A stretch of DNA of 64,000 nt from RHLJ01 sp048058975 (GCA_048058975.1 JBLLNP010000008.1:62001-126000); one strand, 5' to 3'; shown: positions 1-9,659, numbered from the stretch's first letter. Notes: generated from the sequence alone by a model not told the origin. Made by a program: numbers and translations.

Positions 1-533
1 AGCTCCAACATTTCAAAACATTCGTCAACAGATTGTACTACTGAAAATAAAGCAACGGCTTCATCCCGGATAAAATCTTCAGACAATGCTCCTTTAACAA
101 ACTGCATCAGCCCATCAAAATATCCATCAATATTAATTAAAAAGATAGGTTTTCTGTGGATGCCCAATTGCCTCCACGTAAGGATTTCAAAAAATTCATC
201 TAGGGTTCCAAAACCACCAGGAAGAACTACAAAGGCATCAGAAAGGCTTTCCATGAGCGCTTTTCGGGTGTGCATATCCTGGGTTTCGTGGAGTTTGGTT
301 AATCCAAGATGAGCAACTTCTTTTTCCTTCAAATGGGTAGGAATAACTCCAATTACATCTCCACCTTTTTCAAGCGCTCCATCAGCAACAATTCCCATCA
401 TTCCTACTTTTCCTCCCCCATAAACTATAGACCAGTTTCGGCTTGCAATTCCTTCACCTAACAGACGGGCTTGTCTACTTATGTTTTCATTTCCGGGCTT
501 TCTGGAACCACAATAGACGCAAATGTTTTTCAT
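1..533 (-). CDS. LOG-family (TIGR00730-type) Rossmann-fold protein, 3' end cut by window edge
   Basis: My own translation of the minus strand from the ATG at 533 gives a protein beginning MKNICVYCGSRKPGN that stays open to base 1, so the C-terminus is missing. Two family signatures are visible: GGGKVGMMG, the glycine-rich nucleotide-binding loop, and PGGFGTLDE, the PGGxGTxxE motif of LOG (cytokinin riboside 5'-monophosphate phosphoribohydrolase) proteins. Many bacterial members cleave the N-glycosidic bond of AMP-type nucleotides; others were once annotated as lysine decarboxylases without support. The start overlaps the stop of the upstream cysteine desulfurase by four bases (ATGA), so the two are probably co-transcribed and translationally coupled. 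The family assignment is firm; the physiological substrate is not known. Confidence 0.9.
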   Translation of the reverse strand, partial: MKNICVYCGSRKPGNENISRQARLLGEGIASRNWSIVYGGGKVGMMGIVADGALEKGGDVIGVIPTHLKEKEVAHLGLTKLHETQDMHTRKALMESLSDAFVVLPGGFGTLDEFFEILTWRQLGIHRKPIFLINIDGYFDGLMQFVKGALSEDFIRDEAVALFSVVQSVDECFEMLE

Positions 534-1696
534 TGTACCAGGTTAAACATCCGACTTAATACCGCATCGAGTTTTTCAACAAAATAAAGTACATCTGCCT
601 CTGTATTATTCTTACCAAAGCTAACCCTTATACTGGACTTAGCAGCTGCTTCCTTTACTCCAAGTCCCATTAATACATGAGAAGGTTCTACAGCTCCCGA
701 AGTGCAGGCAGAGCCATTTGATACACAAATACCTTCAATATCAAGGTTCAGCAGAAGCATTTCGCCATCTACACCGTGTCCCTGGTCATCGGTAAAAGAA
801 AGATTGATGATGTGCGGTACTTTATTTTCGCTCCCCCCATTTATTGAATAGCTGCAACTGGTAAGTTTTTTGTCTATTGAAGAGAGCAGAACTTCCCGGA
901 GGTGTTGATACTTCAAGGTATTATCCTCCATTTCCGAAACTGACAGTTCAAGGGCTTTAGCAAATCCTACAACTCCCGGAACATTGATTGTACCTCCACG
1001 TCTACGTCGCTCCTGAGATCCTCCGGTCATCCAGGGAATCCATCGCGATCCGTTTCTCACATACATAATGCCTACCCCTTTAGGCCCGTAAATTTTATGT
1101 GCGCTTCCGCTTAGGAAGTCTAATCTCAGGTCTTTAACATCTACGGGAACTTTGCCCAGGCTTTGGACGGTATCAGAATGAAAAGGGATGTTCCGGTTTC
1201 TGCATAATTCAGCAATTTCTTTAATTTGATTGATGCATCCGATCTCATTATTTACGTGCATCAGGCTTACAAATGCAGTCTGATCCGTAATTACATCTTC
1301 AACATTTCGTGCTGAAACTCTCCCACATTCTTCGTTTCCTACATAAACCGGCTTGAAACCGGTCATTTTAGACATTTCAATGGGATGTAAAACGGCGTGA
1401 TGCTCAAGGTGAGAGGTAACTACTTCTTTTTTATCTCCAGAAACAGCAAGTACTCCTTTGATGACAGCATTATCACTTTCAGTTCCTCCGCTAGTAAAAA
1501 TAATTTCCGAAGGCTCGGCATTTATTAAATAAGCAATTTTTTCCCGTGCGTCTTCCACGACCACTTTTGCCTGCTGACCCAGATGATGAGCAGAATTGGC
1601 ATTACCAAAGTTCTCGGTCATGTATGGAAGCATAGCTTCTAATACGCGTTCATCGAGAGGAGTGGTCGCAGCATGATCGAGGTAAAGAGTTTTCAT
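530..1696 (-). CDS. Cysteine desulfurase, NifS/IscS family
   Basis: This 388-residue protein is full length for the family. It is a PLP-dependent enzyme that removes sulfur from L-cysteine as an enzyme persulfide for Fe-S clusters and thio-modified tRNA. Seen: the PLP Schiff-base lysine in SAHKIYGPKG (K201), the cofactor-contacting HVNNEIG segment near residue 147, FHSDTVQS near 172, and the catalytic cysteine loop SACTSG (C331). The short loop around the cysteine is of the NifS/IscS (group I) kind rather than SufS. No iscU, iscA or suf gene is adjacent in this window, so I give no symbol. It is translated just ahead of the LOG-family gene with an ATGA overlap. Confidence 0.95.
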   Translation of the reverse strand: MKTLYLDHAATTPLDERVLEAMLPYMTENFGNANSAHHLGQQAKVVVEDAREKIAYLINAEPSEIIFTSGGTESDNAVIKGVLAVSGDKKEVVTSHLEHHAVLHPIEMSKMTGFKPVYVGNEECGRVSARNVEDVITDQTAFVSLMHVNNEIGCINQIKEIAELCRNRNIPFHSDTVQSLGKVPVDVKDLRLDFLSGSAHKIYGPKGVGIMYVRNGSRWIPWMTGGSQERRRRGGTINVPGVVGFAKALELSVSEMEDNTLKYQHLREVLLSSIDKKLTSCSYSINGGSENKVPHIINLSFTDDQGHGVDGEMLLLNLDIEGICVSNGSACTSGAVEPSHVLMGLGVKEAAAKSSIRVSFGKNNTEADVLYFVEKLDAVLSRMFNLVQ

Positions 1697-1847
1697 TCAC
1701 TGATTTTTTATTAGCCCCAAAAATACTGAAAGGATGTTTGAAAGTCAGTGTTGGAGAATAAATTCATTATAACTTCATTAAAGTGCATGACTTTATGTGA
1801 GATAAAGACATAAATTTATTCTTCAAAACTCTGAATTAATTTCAACG

Positions 1848-3053
1848 ATGAGATTTATAAAAATAGGCGTCCCATTAGTCCTTTTGATTTTCGGATTTTC
1901 AAACTCAACAATTGCACAGTTAGGAACAACTGCTCTTCCTTTTTTGGAGATTAATAATAACGCAAGGAGTATGGGCATGGGTGGGGCCACTGTAGCTTTA
2001 AACAATAGCTCAGGTGGTTTACATCTTAACCCTGCAACATTTGGTAAAAATGGGATGCTTCAGATTTATTCTCCATTCGATCCCGGCAATGAGTATGGGT
2101 TCTTTACAACCCGCTGGCTTCCCGATTTCAATGTAGAAGATCTTTATTTACGAAATCCAAGAGTTATTATTGGTTTTGATAAGTTCTCGATTGGCTATCA
2201 ATTCACTTACTTGAACCTGGGAGAACAAGTACTTTCTGATGAAACTAATATGCTTATAAATACTTTTAATTCTTATGAGTACGTGCATACGCTTTCGTTT
2301 TCAATGCCAGTCGGTAAATATTTTTCGTTAGGATTTGGAGTAAACGATTTCAAGAGTAGTCTCGCTACAGGAGTTATGATTAATGGAAATGAAGTAGAAG
2401 CTGCAACCGGATTAACTTATGACTTTGGAGCATACTTTGAATATCCGTTAGATTATGAATTGGTAACAATTACCCCTTCACTAGGTTGGTCATTGACTGA
2501 TTTCGGTTACCCGATAAGATATAGTCCTGGCACACAGAAAGACCCTTTACCAATGACTATGAGAGGGGGATTTGGTTTACGAATGAACTCGAATGCAGAA
2601 TTTCGTGGGTTAACACTAATTAGTCTGGGCATTTATGGTTCTTTAGAAAAACTAATGGTTAGAAAAGAAGAAAAGACAGAAACACGGAATGGAGAAACAA
2701 TTATTACCTATGAACCACTTGGACCGGTCGAAGCTTTGTTTCGATCCTGGGGACCTTTAGAGAGATTCAATGGACAGGAAACTATAAGTTTAAACGTGTG
2801 GGATCAATTCATGAGACAATCCGGGTTGGAATATACACTTCTCGAAATCTTTAGTATAAGGATAGGTAAATATTACGAACACCCTGATAATGGAAACAGG
2901 GTTTATGACACGATTGGATTCGGTATCAATTTAAAATACCTCAGTTTCGATTACGCGCGTATGGACTTGGATGAAAACGGAAGTCCGTTAAATGGTACAG
3001 AATTTTATGAGTTATCAATTAACATTCCGCTGGATAGATTACTCGGAAAATAA
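1848..3053 (+). CDS. PorV/PorQ-family outer-membrane beta-barrel protein
   Basis: The 401-residue protein begins with a signal peptide (about residues 1-23, ending STIAQ) and continues with LEINNNARSMGMGGATVA. That matches the ARxxGMGGA N-terminal signature of PorV/PorQ (UPF0164-type) barrels of the FadL superfamily. The rest is rich in alternating aromatic and polar residues and ends in a strand-like segment near FYELSINIPLDRLLGK. PorV is the T9SS shuttle protein that carries cargo from the translocon to the attachment complex; PorQ has a related role. Six T9SS cargos lie in this window, which fits, but other PorV/PorQ paralogues exist in such genomes and this need not be the T9SS component itself. 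It is a single gene ending at a strong bidirectional terminator. Confidence 0.75.
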   Translation: MRFIKIGVPLVLLIFGFSNSTIAQLGTTALPFLEINNNARSMGMGGATVALNNSSGGLHLNPATFGKNGMLQIYSPFDPGNEYGFFTTRWLPDFNVEDLYLRNPRVIIGFDKFSIGYQFTYLNLGEQVLSDETNMLINTFNSYEYVHTLSFSMPVGKYFSLGFGVNDFKSSLATGVMINGNEVEAATGLTYDFGAYFEYPLDYELVTITPSLGWSLTDFGYPIRYSPGTQKDPLPMTMRGGFGLRMNSNAEFRGLTLISLGIYGSLEKLMVRKEEKTETRNGETIITYEPLGPVEALFRSWGPLERFNGQETISLNVWDQFMRQSGLEYTLLEIFSIRIGKYYEHPDNGNRVYDTIGFGINLKYLSFDYARMDLDENGSPLNGTEFYELSINIPLDRLLGK

Positions 3054-3084
3054 AAAAAGCCTCATCATCGATGAGGCTTTTTTT
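3052..3084. terminator. Bidirectional rho-independent terminator
   Basis: An A7 tract, a perfect 8-bp stem GCCTCATC/GATGAGGC with a 3-base loop (3059-3077), and a T7 tract. The A/T flanks extend the stem, so it can stop transcription from both sides. It lies between the convergent porV-like gene and the large T9SS cargo gene. Confidence 0.9.
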
Positions 3085-3100
3085 AAGAAAAGGTAAATAC

Positions 3101-6100
3101 TTATTTCAACAGCACAAACTTACGTGTTTGAGTAAATCCTCCTGCCTGCATTCTGTATATATAAACTCCACTAGCCAGGTCTTGTGCGTTCCATTGAATA
3201 GAATGAGATCCGGCTGGATACAACTCGTTTACAATGGTAGCTACTTTTTGACCAAGTATCGAGTACACACTTATCTCTACTTTTGAAGCTTCACTCAACT
3301 GAAATGGAATGTTAGTTGAAGGGTTGAATGGATTCGGATAGTTCTGAGACAGGCTGAATCTGTCTGGAGTGTTCGGTTCTTCATCGTTAGAGACTATTAC
3401 TGTAGAGTATAGTACAGCTCCTGATTCAGCATCCAGGTAAACAACAAGTGAGTCTTCGTGGTACTCTTCTGTTTCACTGTCAAATGCCCAGGCATAATAT
3501 TCTGCACGCCAGGTAATTGGTGCAGTAGGAGTTGGATTAGGAGGATAATCCCAATACTGGTGGAGAAGCTGTAGTTCAGACTCCCAGTACCAATCCAGTT
3601 CCGATTCTTCCATTGAAGTTCTGAATGCCAATGCTCCCTCCGCGTCAATCAATTTTGCAGCTGAATCACTATCAATATGAGTGAAAGGAAGAGGAGTCAT
3701 ATCACTAAATACGACTTCTTCTTCTAGATCTTCTTCACCCAGTATCTCAGCAATGAAAACATCGAATTCTGTTACATTCAGTACATATACGGAATCTTTA
3801 GTACCGTCATATACAAATATCTCCCAGCTAAACGCATACCCATCTGGTTGAATAGTTATAACAGGTAGAGGACCGTTATCTTCCATAGCTGCAGTTACTT
3901 TTGCTTTGAAAGAATCTGGTACTTTTTTCTTAGCCTCCTTTAAAACAATCTCAATATTAGTGTAGTGGGTCAAACCTCCCATTATATCTACTTCATTTGG
4001 AAGGGCATTTATTAAAGAATCGGCGAGTTCAACTGCTTCATCAAATGTGATATGAGAGCCGAACTTCTCTCCGTAGATTTCAGAATCACTGTAAATGATT
4101 TCTCCCGTAGCAATATCCAGATAAATCACGAAGTATCCTTCTACATAATTATTAGTGAAAGGATCAAAGCTGTAGCCATAGTATTCAGCCGCCCACATTA
4201 CCGGGACTTCAGTAATTAGAGTGTCTTCATTTAGTTCCCAGAAGTCATTTAAAGCTTCAAGTTCAACTTCCCAGAAACTGTAAGGCCCACTAAACTCATA
4301 ACGGAATTCCCAACCACCGTTTTCTTCGATGATAGTCATTGCAGAGTCACTATCAATGTACATCTCAGGTAGTGGTTCTATATCAGAGAAACTTACTGAG
4401 TCCGGTAGATCCGCTTCTGCCTCGCCAACATAGCCTTCAAATTCTATTCCATATTCAGAAACGGAAAGAACGAAAGCAGAATCTTTTACCGCATCATATC
4501 CATAGATGTCCCACTCAAGCTGAAGTCCATTTGGCTCACTTAAAAATGGGAATGGAAAGTCAGGGAAGTCTCCACCATCGTGTTCACTGCGTTCTGCAAT
4601 CATTTTATCGATCGCTGTTGAAAATTTGAATTCAGAATTATCAGCAGTTTTTTCCACAGTTCCGCCACCGTCTTCAAATAGTCCGACTGAAGCCCAGAAT
4701 GTGCCACCTCCGATAATTACCGGGTCGTTATCCATTTCAGCTATAAAAGGCTGGGCTAGATCAATCGCTTCAGAAAATGTAATTAGTGATTCTTCGCCAA
4801 ACCCTCCAATGAAGGAATCAGTATAGATGACATCACCGGTTTCCATATCTAAATATACCACGAGGTAGCCTTCTTCAAGGAGCCCGGTTTCAGGGTTATA
4901 GGTGAAGCCATAGTACCTACCAGACCACATTACGGGGAGATCGGCAATCAATGTATCTTCGCGTACATCCCAATAATTATTTAGTGCTTGCAGCTCCATG
5001 CTCCAAACGCTGAACAGTTCATCACTAAAGTAATTACGGAATTCCCAACCACCATTCTCTTCAATAATGGTTGCAGCAGAATCACTATCTATAAACGTAG
5101 ATGGGAGAGGAGCTATATCTGAGAAGCTTACAGTATCAGGTAGTTCTGCTTCTTCTTCTCCTATGTAGCCTAAAAATTCGGTTCCAAAAGGAGTAGCTAT
5201 AATTGAAAAAGCGGAATCTTTCACACTGTCATATCCATAAAGAGTCCATTCAAATTGAAGACCGGAAGGATTAGTAAGAATATCGAATATGTCTTCTATT
5301 GTTTGGTGATCATTTGCTTCAGCAGTTTCTGCTGGCCGTAAAAGGTGTGCCATTTTCTGCATCGCGCTTGATTTAAAGGCTACACTATCATCTTCATGGT
5401 CATCTTCACCTTCCAGAATTCCAATGGAGGCGTAAAAGGTAGCTCCACCAACAAGAACTGGATTATTATCCAGTTCACCAAGAACTGGTTGCGCTAATTC
5501 AACGGCATCAGCAAAGCTGATTGGAACCAATTCGAAAACTCTAAGGTCGATTCCTGAAAGTGTATCCGTTGGGGCTGTAGTAGAATTTACAGTGATGAAA
5601 TCAGGAACTTGGTCATCATTCGGGTCGTAGTAGTAAAATTCAGGAATAAAGAACTCATCTCCTTCATTGTCTACACCTTCTCCAAAAAAGTTTAACCCCA
5701 ATGGATAGTAATCGCCTTCCCGAACTCCGGAAACGCTGTATTCACCGGTTTCTTTATCAACAAATGCAGCATAGACTGGTTCTAATTCATCGTCATCACA
5801 TTCTTCACCTTCACAGTTATCCGGGCCGAAATCAAGTGGATTTGAACTCAAAGCCAGTATTATATCCTCAAACGGATGCTCAATGATGATTTTTTCAAGT
5901 ACAGGTTGAGGTAAGGTGCCTTCAACCACAAACTGACCACGGGTGGGGGCAGTAGTAAACTGAAAAAGAGCAGGGCTTTCTAAAATAAAACCGTCTTTAC
6001 TTACTGCGTTAACTAAGAACCCAATATAGTCTGTATTCTCTGAAAGATTAACATAGTAAGTAACAGATAAGCTATCCTCGCTCAGTTTAAAATTTGTGTA

Positions 6101-6322
6101 TTGAACAGAATCCTCTGGCGATAAAAAGAAAAATACACCGGCACCAAGACTGTCTCCGGCAAAAAAATCAGGATCAAATTTTTGATCAAAAGTGAGGATT
6201 ACCGAGTCGGTTTCTACCCCGAAAGCTCCATCAGCAGGATAAGTGCTGACTAAATTTAGATTTTGTGCATAGGCTGCACCACCAAGAATGCTCAAAGAGC
6301 ACAATAGTAACAAAAACTTCAT
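3101..6322 (-). CDS. Large secreted T9SS cargo with Ig-like (Big_5-type) N-domain and three tandem repeat modules
   Basis: 1073 residues. A signal peptide (1-19, ending AYA) is followed by a Big_5-like domain (about 22-125, containing STYPADGAFGVETD) and an acidic linker. Then come three homologous modules of roughly 220-250 residues. Each starts with a segment like ITFSEAIDLAQPFI followed by a glycine-rich strand, has a central FEWTLYGYDSVKDSAF-type stretch and a PLPxxxIDSDSA motif, and ends in VVYLDMETGDVIYTDS, which resembles PepSY-type folds. Residues 991-1073 are a type A T9SS sorting domain (QNYPNPFNPSTN to the C-terminal KFVLLK). It is probably exported and surface-attached or released. 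The function is unknown; there are no obvious catalytic motifs. It is strongly acidic, as in salt-tolerant organisms. Confidence 0.85.
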   Translation of the reverse strand: MKFLLLLCSLSILGGAAYAQNLNLVSTYPADGAFGVETDSVILTFDQKFDPDFFAGDSLGAGVFFFLSPEDSVQYTNFKLSEDSLSVTYYVNLSENTDYIGFLVNAVSKDGFILESPALFQFTTAPTRGQFVVEGTLPQPVLEKIIIEHPFEDIILALSSNPLDFGPDNCEGEECDDDELEPVYAAFVDKETGEYSVSGVREGDYYPLGLNFFGEGVDNEGDEFFIPEFYYYDPNDDQVPDFITVNSTTAPTDTLSGIDLRVFELVPISFADAVELAQPVLGELDNNPVLVGGATFYASIGILEGEDDHEDDSVAFKSSAMQKMAHLLRPAETAEANDHQTIEDIFDILTNPSGLQFEWTLYGYDSVKDSAFSIIATPFGTEFLGYIGEEEAELPDTVSFSDIAPLPSTFIDSDSAATIIEENGGWEFRNYFSDELFSVWSMELQALNNYWDVREDTLIADLPVMWSGRYYGFTYNPETGLLEEGYLVVYLDMETGDVIYTDSFIGGFGEESLITFSEAIDLAQPFIAEMDNDPVIIGGGTFWASVGLFEDGGGTVEKTADNSEFKFSTAIDKMIAERSEHDGGDFPDFPFPFLSEPNGLQLEWDIYGYDAVKDSAFVLSVSEYGIEFEGYVGEAEADLPDSVSFSDIEPLPEMYIDSDSAMTIIEENGGWEFRYEFSGPYSFWEVELEALNDFWELNEDTLITEVPVMWAAEYYGYSFDPFTNNYVEGYFVIYLDIATGEIIYSDSEIYGEKFGSHITFDEAVELADSLINALPNEVDIMGGLTHYTNIEIVLKEAKKKVPDSFKAKVTAAMEDNGPLPVITIQPDGYAFSWEIFVYDGTKDSVYVLNVTEFDVFIAEILGEEDLEEEVVFSDMTPLPFTHIDSDSAAKLIDAEGALAFRTSMEESELDWYWESELQLLHQYWDYPPNPTPTAPITWRAEYYAWAFDSETEEYHEDSLVVYLDAESGAVLYSTVIVSNDEEPNTPDRFSLSQNYPNPFNPSTNIPFQLSEASKVEISVYSILGQKVATIVNELYPAGSHSIQWNAQDLASGVYIYRMQAGGFTQTRKFVLLK

Positions 6323-6353
6323 GCGACTACCTTATAAATTGGTTAAAATTGAA

Positions 6354-6442
6354 AATGCTTTTAAAAGTGCGAATTTTTTACTCAAAAAGCATTAAAATGA
6401 TTGGGCTACAACAGAATACGAAGAAATATGCTCATTGTAGCC
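6354..6442. other. Two inverted repeats in the pgk leader / divergent promoter region
   Basis: IR1 is AATGCTTTT (6354-6362) with AAAAGCATT (6385-6393). IR2 is GGCTACAA (6404-6411) with TTGTAGCC (6435-6442). Both are perfect and they sit in tandem inside the 164-bp space between divergent genes, IR2 ending 44 bp before the pgk ATG. Neither has a terminal T-tract, so they are more likely operators or leader structure than terminators. No clear promoter box was found here. Confidence 0.5.
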
Positions 6443-6486
6443 TCTTCTCAGTAAGACCTATTTAAAACCAAATCCTTACAAAAAAA

Positions 6487-7680
6487 ATGGCAAAACTCAC
6501 TCTCAACGACATCAATGTAAAAGGAAAGAAAGTACTTATGCGCGTAGATTTTAACGTGCCGATTATTGATGGAAAAATAACAGATGACAATCGCGTAGTT
6601 CAGGCACTTCCGTCAATAAATCATATTATTGAAGAGGGAGGGTTGTTGATTTTAGCCAGCCATTTAGGGCGACCCAAAGGCGAGCCAGATTCTGAGTTTT
6701 CGTTAAAACCCGTGGCTGAACATTTAGCCGGGTTGGTAGATACAAAAGTGCATTTTGCAGAAGACTGTGTAGGAGAAAAAGCTTCATCAGTAATCGAGGC
6801 AGCTGATTTTGGTGAAATCGTGGTGCTTGAAAATGTTCGTTTCCACAAAGAAGAAACCGATAACGATGAGATTTTTGCGGGACGGTTGGCAAGTCATGCT
6901 GATGTTTTTGTAAATGATGCCTTCGGAAGTAGTCACCGTGCACATGCTTCTGTAGCCGGAGTAACAGAGCATTTACAACCGGCTGTATCGGGCTACTTAC
7001 TTGAAAAAGAGATTAAATATTTAAGTGATAGCGTGAATGACCCGGTTCGCCCTTTTGTGGCGATTCTTGGTGGGGCTAAAGTTTCGGATAAAATCCCTGT
7101 GATCGAGGCACTTCTTAATAAAGTGGATACCATCATTATTGGGGGAGGTATGGCATATACCTTTTTGGTTGCAAACGGAAAATCGGTTGGAAATTCCCTG
7201 TTACAGGAAGAAATGGTTCAGACGGCAAAAAGCCTGATGGAAAAAGCAAAGGAAAAAGGAGTGAACCTTATGCTTCCCTTCGACTTTGTAATTGCTGATG
7301 ATTTTAGCAATGATGCCAACCAGGAAGTGGTGGATGAGGATAACATAAAAGACGATTGGCAGGCGCTTGACATCGGCCCGCAATCAGCGATAGCTTTTGG
7401 GAATGCTATTAAAGCTGCAAAAACAGTACTATGGAATGGGCCAATGGGCGTGTTTGAGATGCCAAGTTTTGCGGAAGGAACTAATGCGGTGGCGCATTCG
7501 CTTGTTGAGGCAACTCAATTTGGAGCAACTACAATTATTGGTGGTGGAGATTCAGCCTCAGCAATAAAAAATGCAGGTTTAAGTGATCAGGTTTCTCACG
7601 TTTCTACCGGAGGAGGAGCTAGTCTGGAATACCTGGAAGGAAAAGAGTTGCCGGGAGTTACTTCGCTAACTGAGAAGTGA
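6487..7680 (+). CDS. pgk: Phosphoglycerate kinase
   Basis: 397 residues, the usual bacterial length. It transfers phosphate between 1,3-bisphosphoglycerate and ADP in glycolysis and gluconeogenesis in the cytoplasm. Seen: the N-terminal substrate loop KVLMRVDFNVP, SHLGRPKG, FVNDAFGSSHRAHAS, the hinge-region AILGGAKVSDKI, the nucleotide-binding LWNGPMGVFE, and the terminal glycine-rich IIGGGDSA. The start ATG is preceded by an A-rich run and no Shine-Dalgarno, which is ordinary for this group. A DUF3857 gene follows after 6 bases and may be read with it. It has no gapA partner here; tpiA lies 50 kb away. Confidence 0.98.
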   Translation: MAKLTLNDINVKGKKVLMRVDFNVPIIDGKITDDNRVVQALPSINHIIEEGGLLILASHLGRPKGEPDSEFSLKPVAEHLAGLVDTKVHFAEDCVGEKASSVIEAADFGEIVVLENVRFHKEETDNDEIFAGRLASHADVFVNDAFGSSHRAHASVAGVTEHLQPAVSGYLLEKEIKYLSDSVNDPVRPFVAILGGAKVSDKIPVIEALLNKVDTIIIGGGMAYTFLVANGKSVGNSLLQEEMVQTAKSLMEKAKEKGVNLMLPFDFVIADDFSNDANQEVVDEDNIKDDWQALDIGPQSAIAFGNAIKAAKTVLWNGPMGVFEMPSFAEGTNAVAHSLVEATQFGATTIIGGGDSASAIKNAGLSDQVSHVSTGGGASLEYLEGKELPGVTSLTEK

Positions 7681-7686
7681 AAGATT

Positions 7687-9648
7687 ATGAAGGTATTTCT
7701 CTGTTCTTTAAAAGCTTTACTCTTATTGTTCTTAATTACACTGTCAGTTTCAGCACAGCCTAAAAGGTTTGGGGAGATCAATGCATTAGATTTCTCTTCT
7801 TATGATCCGGAGTATGATAGTACTGCTTCTGCCGTAGTGTTGTTTGTAAAGGGAAAAGTTGAATTCGATGCTGATTACAACTGCATTTTAGAATATCATA
7901 AACGAATCAAAATTCTTACAGACGATGGATTTGACTACGGAGATATTGAAATACCATTTTTTAAAGATCGGGATCAGAACGTATATAATATAAAAGCTTC
8001 CACTTACACTTTGAATGAAAATGGGACTATAGAAGAAACAAAGCTTGGAAGAAAAGATATTTTCGAAAACGAAATAAGGGAAGATGTTTACTTGAAAAAA
8101 TTTACAATGCCGGATTTATCTCCTGGTGTAATTATTGAATTCTCCTATAAAAAGAGAATGGGGAATCCGTTTTATTTACCTGACTGGAGATTTCATGATT
8201 ATATTCCCGTACAGTGGAGTGAGATTGATATGATTATTCCTTCTTCACTAAGCTATAAAATGATTTTTAAGGGGAAAGACTCTCTCTATATTAAAAATAT
8301 TACGAAACTAGCAGGACATGTAAATAATGTTCGAGCTCAAAGATTTCAACTAGCAAAAAAAGATTTGCCGCCAGTAGAGTCTTTGCCCTTTTTAATTAAC
8401 AGAGAGGATCATATATCTGAGGTTTTTACACAGCTTAATAGGGTTCAGATTCCTGGTATAAATCCACAGAATTATTTCAACAGTTGGGAAAAAATAGCTA
8501 AGGAGCTTAACTCTCGAGGGGATTTTGGCAAGCAAAAACCCAATGCGGATATAAAGGATAAAGTAAAAGAGCTCATAAGTGAAAAAAACAGTGAATTAGA
8601 AAAAGTTCAAGCGATTTATGATTTCTTAGTCCGGAATTTTGAATGGGATGGTTTTTATAGATTAGTAACTGAAAAAGGAATCAGGGATACTTTTAAAGAC
8701 CAAAAGGGTAACACAGGCGATCTCAATTTTCTACTTGTTGAAATGCTCAGGGAAGCCGGTATTAAAGCAAACCCCGGATTGCTAAGCACAAGAGATAACG
8801 GTACTGTACTAACAGACTACCCAATAGTAACTCAATTTAACATGTTGGTTGCTGTTGTAGAGCTTGGAAACAGCGCTTTTATAGTTGATGTTTCTTCCGG
8901 AGAACGCTCTATTCGTTTCCCTCATCCTGAAATTTTATACCGAAACGCTTTTGTGATTCGGGAAGACGACTCATTTGGATGGCTTACTACCGTTCCTATT
9001 GATAATTCTTATGAACGAATGAGTATGGAGTATTCATTATCAGATTCCTCAAGGTTAAAAATGAAGGTTAAAGCGAATTTGAAAGGAGCTTTTTCAGAAC
9101 AAATTCGTGGAGAAGTAAAAACCATTAACTTTAACTCTTACTGGGAAGATAAGTATCAGGAATTACCTGGTTTTGAGATAGACTCATCAAATTTTGAGAA
9201 TCTTGAAAACCTCTCAGAAAATATTAGCTACGAAGCCTCATTTTCCTTCGAAAAAGGAGATAATCTTTCGTTAGATCAGGGCTTAATTTACTTAGAGCCT
9301 TTTTTGTTTAAAAAAATGTCGGAAAACCCATTTAAAAAGCAGAACAGGAGATTTCCAGTCGAATTTCTTTATCCTTACTCAGAACAACTAATGGTAAGGG
9401 TTGAAATTCCTGAAGGATATACTGTTGATGAACTTCCCGAGACAAGGCAGGTTCAGTTGCCAAATGGAGATGGATATTATAGATTTATGAGCAGTATATC
9501 CGGCAATATTTTAACCTTTGTGTCAACCACAAATATAGGTTCGGTTTACTATAGCCCGGACGATTATCATGCGATAAAAGAACTATTTCAGACGAAGGTA
9601 GATGCTACCAATGCGGTGGTAGTACTAAAAAAAGAAGGCTCAAAATAA
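7687..9648 (+). CDS. DUF3857 / transglutaminase-like secreted protein, catalytic residues lost (paralogue 1 of 3)
   Basis: 653 residues with a signal peptide (about 1-22, ending SVSAQ). Residues 60-230 match DUF3857 (GKVEFDADYNC, YHKRIKILTDDG, ISLPGVIIEFSYKK-like stretch), and 280-400 correspond to a transglutaminase-like core. Aligning it by eye with the paralogue at 18039, the Cys position holds T343 (GNTGD in place of GDC) and the His position holds M386 (QFNML in place of QFNHV), so a papain-like catalytic site is absent. The C-terminal third is a beta-rich domain shared with the other two copies. It is probably periplasmic and non-enzymatic. It follows pgk by 6 bp and its stop codon forms the loop of the next terminator. 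Confidence 0.85.
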   Translation: MKVFLCSLKALLLLFLITLSVSAQPKRFGEINALDFSSYDPEYDSTASAVVLFVKGKVEFDADYNCILEYHKRIKILTDDGFDYGDIEIPFFKDRDQNVYNIKASTYTLNENGTIEETKLGRKDIFENEIREDVYLKKFTMPDLSPGVIIEFSYKKRMGNPFYLPDWRFHDYIPVQWSEIDMIIPSSLSYKMIFKGKDSLYIKNITKLAGHVNNVRAQRFQLAKKDLPPVESLPFLINREDHISEVFTQLNRVQIPGINPQNYFNSWEKIAKELNSRGDFGKQKPNADIKDKVKELISEKNSELEKVQAIYDFLVRNFEWDGFYRLVTEKGIRDTFKDQKGNTGDLNFLLVEMLREAGIKANPGLLSTRDNGTVLTDYPIVTQFNMLVAVVELGNSAFIVDVSSGERSIRFPHPEILYRNAFVIREDDSFGWLTTVPIDNSYERMSMEYSLSDSSRLKMKVKANLKGAFSEQIRGEVKTINFNSYWEDKYQELPGFEIDSSNFENLENLSENISYEASFSFEKGDNLSLDQGLIYLEPFLFKKMSENPFKKQNRRFPVEFLYPYSEQLMVRVEIPEGYTVDELPETRQVQLPNGDGYYRFMSSISGNILTFVSTTNIGSVYYSPDDYHAIKELFQTKVDATNAVVVLKKEGSK

Positions 9649-9659
9649 TTTTGAGCCTT
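9635..9659. terminator. Bidirectional terminator whose loop is the upstream gene's stop codon
   Basis: Perfect 11-bp stem AAGGCTCAAAA / TTTTGAGCCTT with loop TAA at 9646-9648, which is exactly the stop codon of the DUF3857 gene. The following T run is short. It separates convergent genes ending at 9648 and 9683. Confidence 0.85.
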
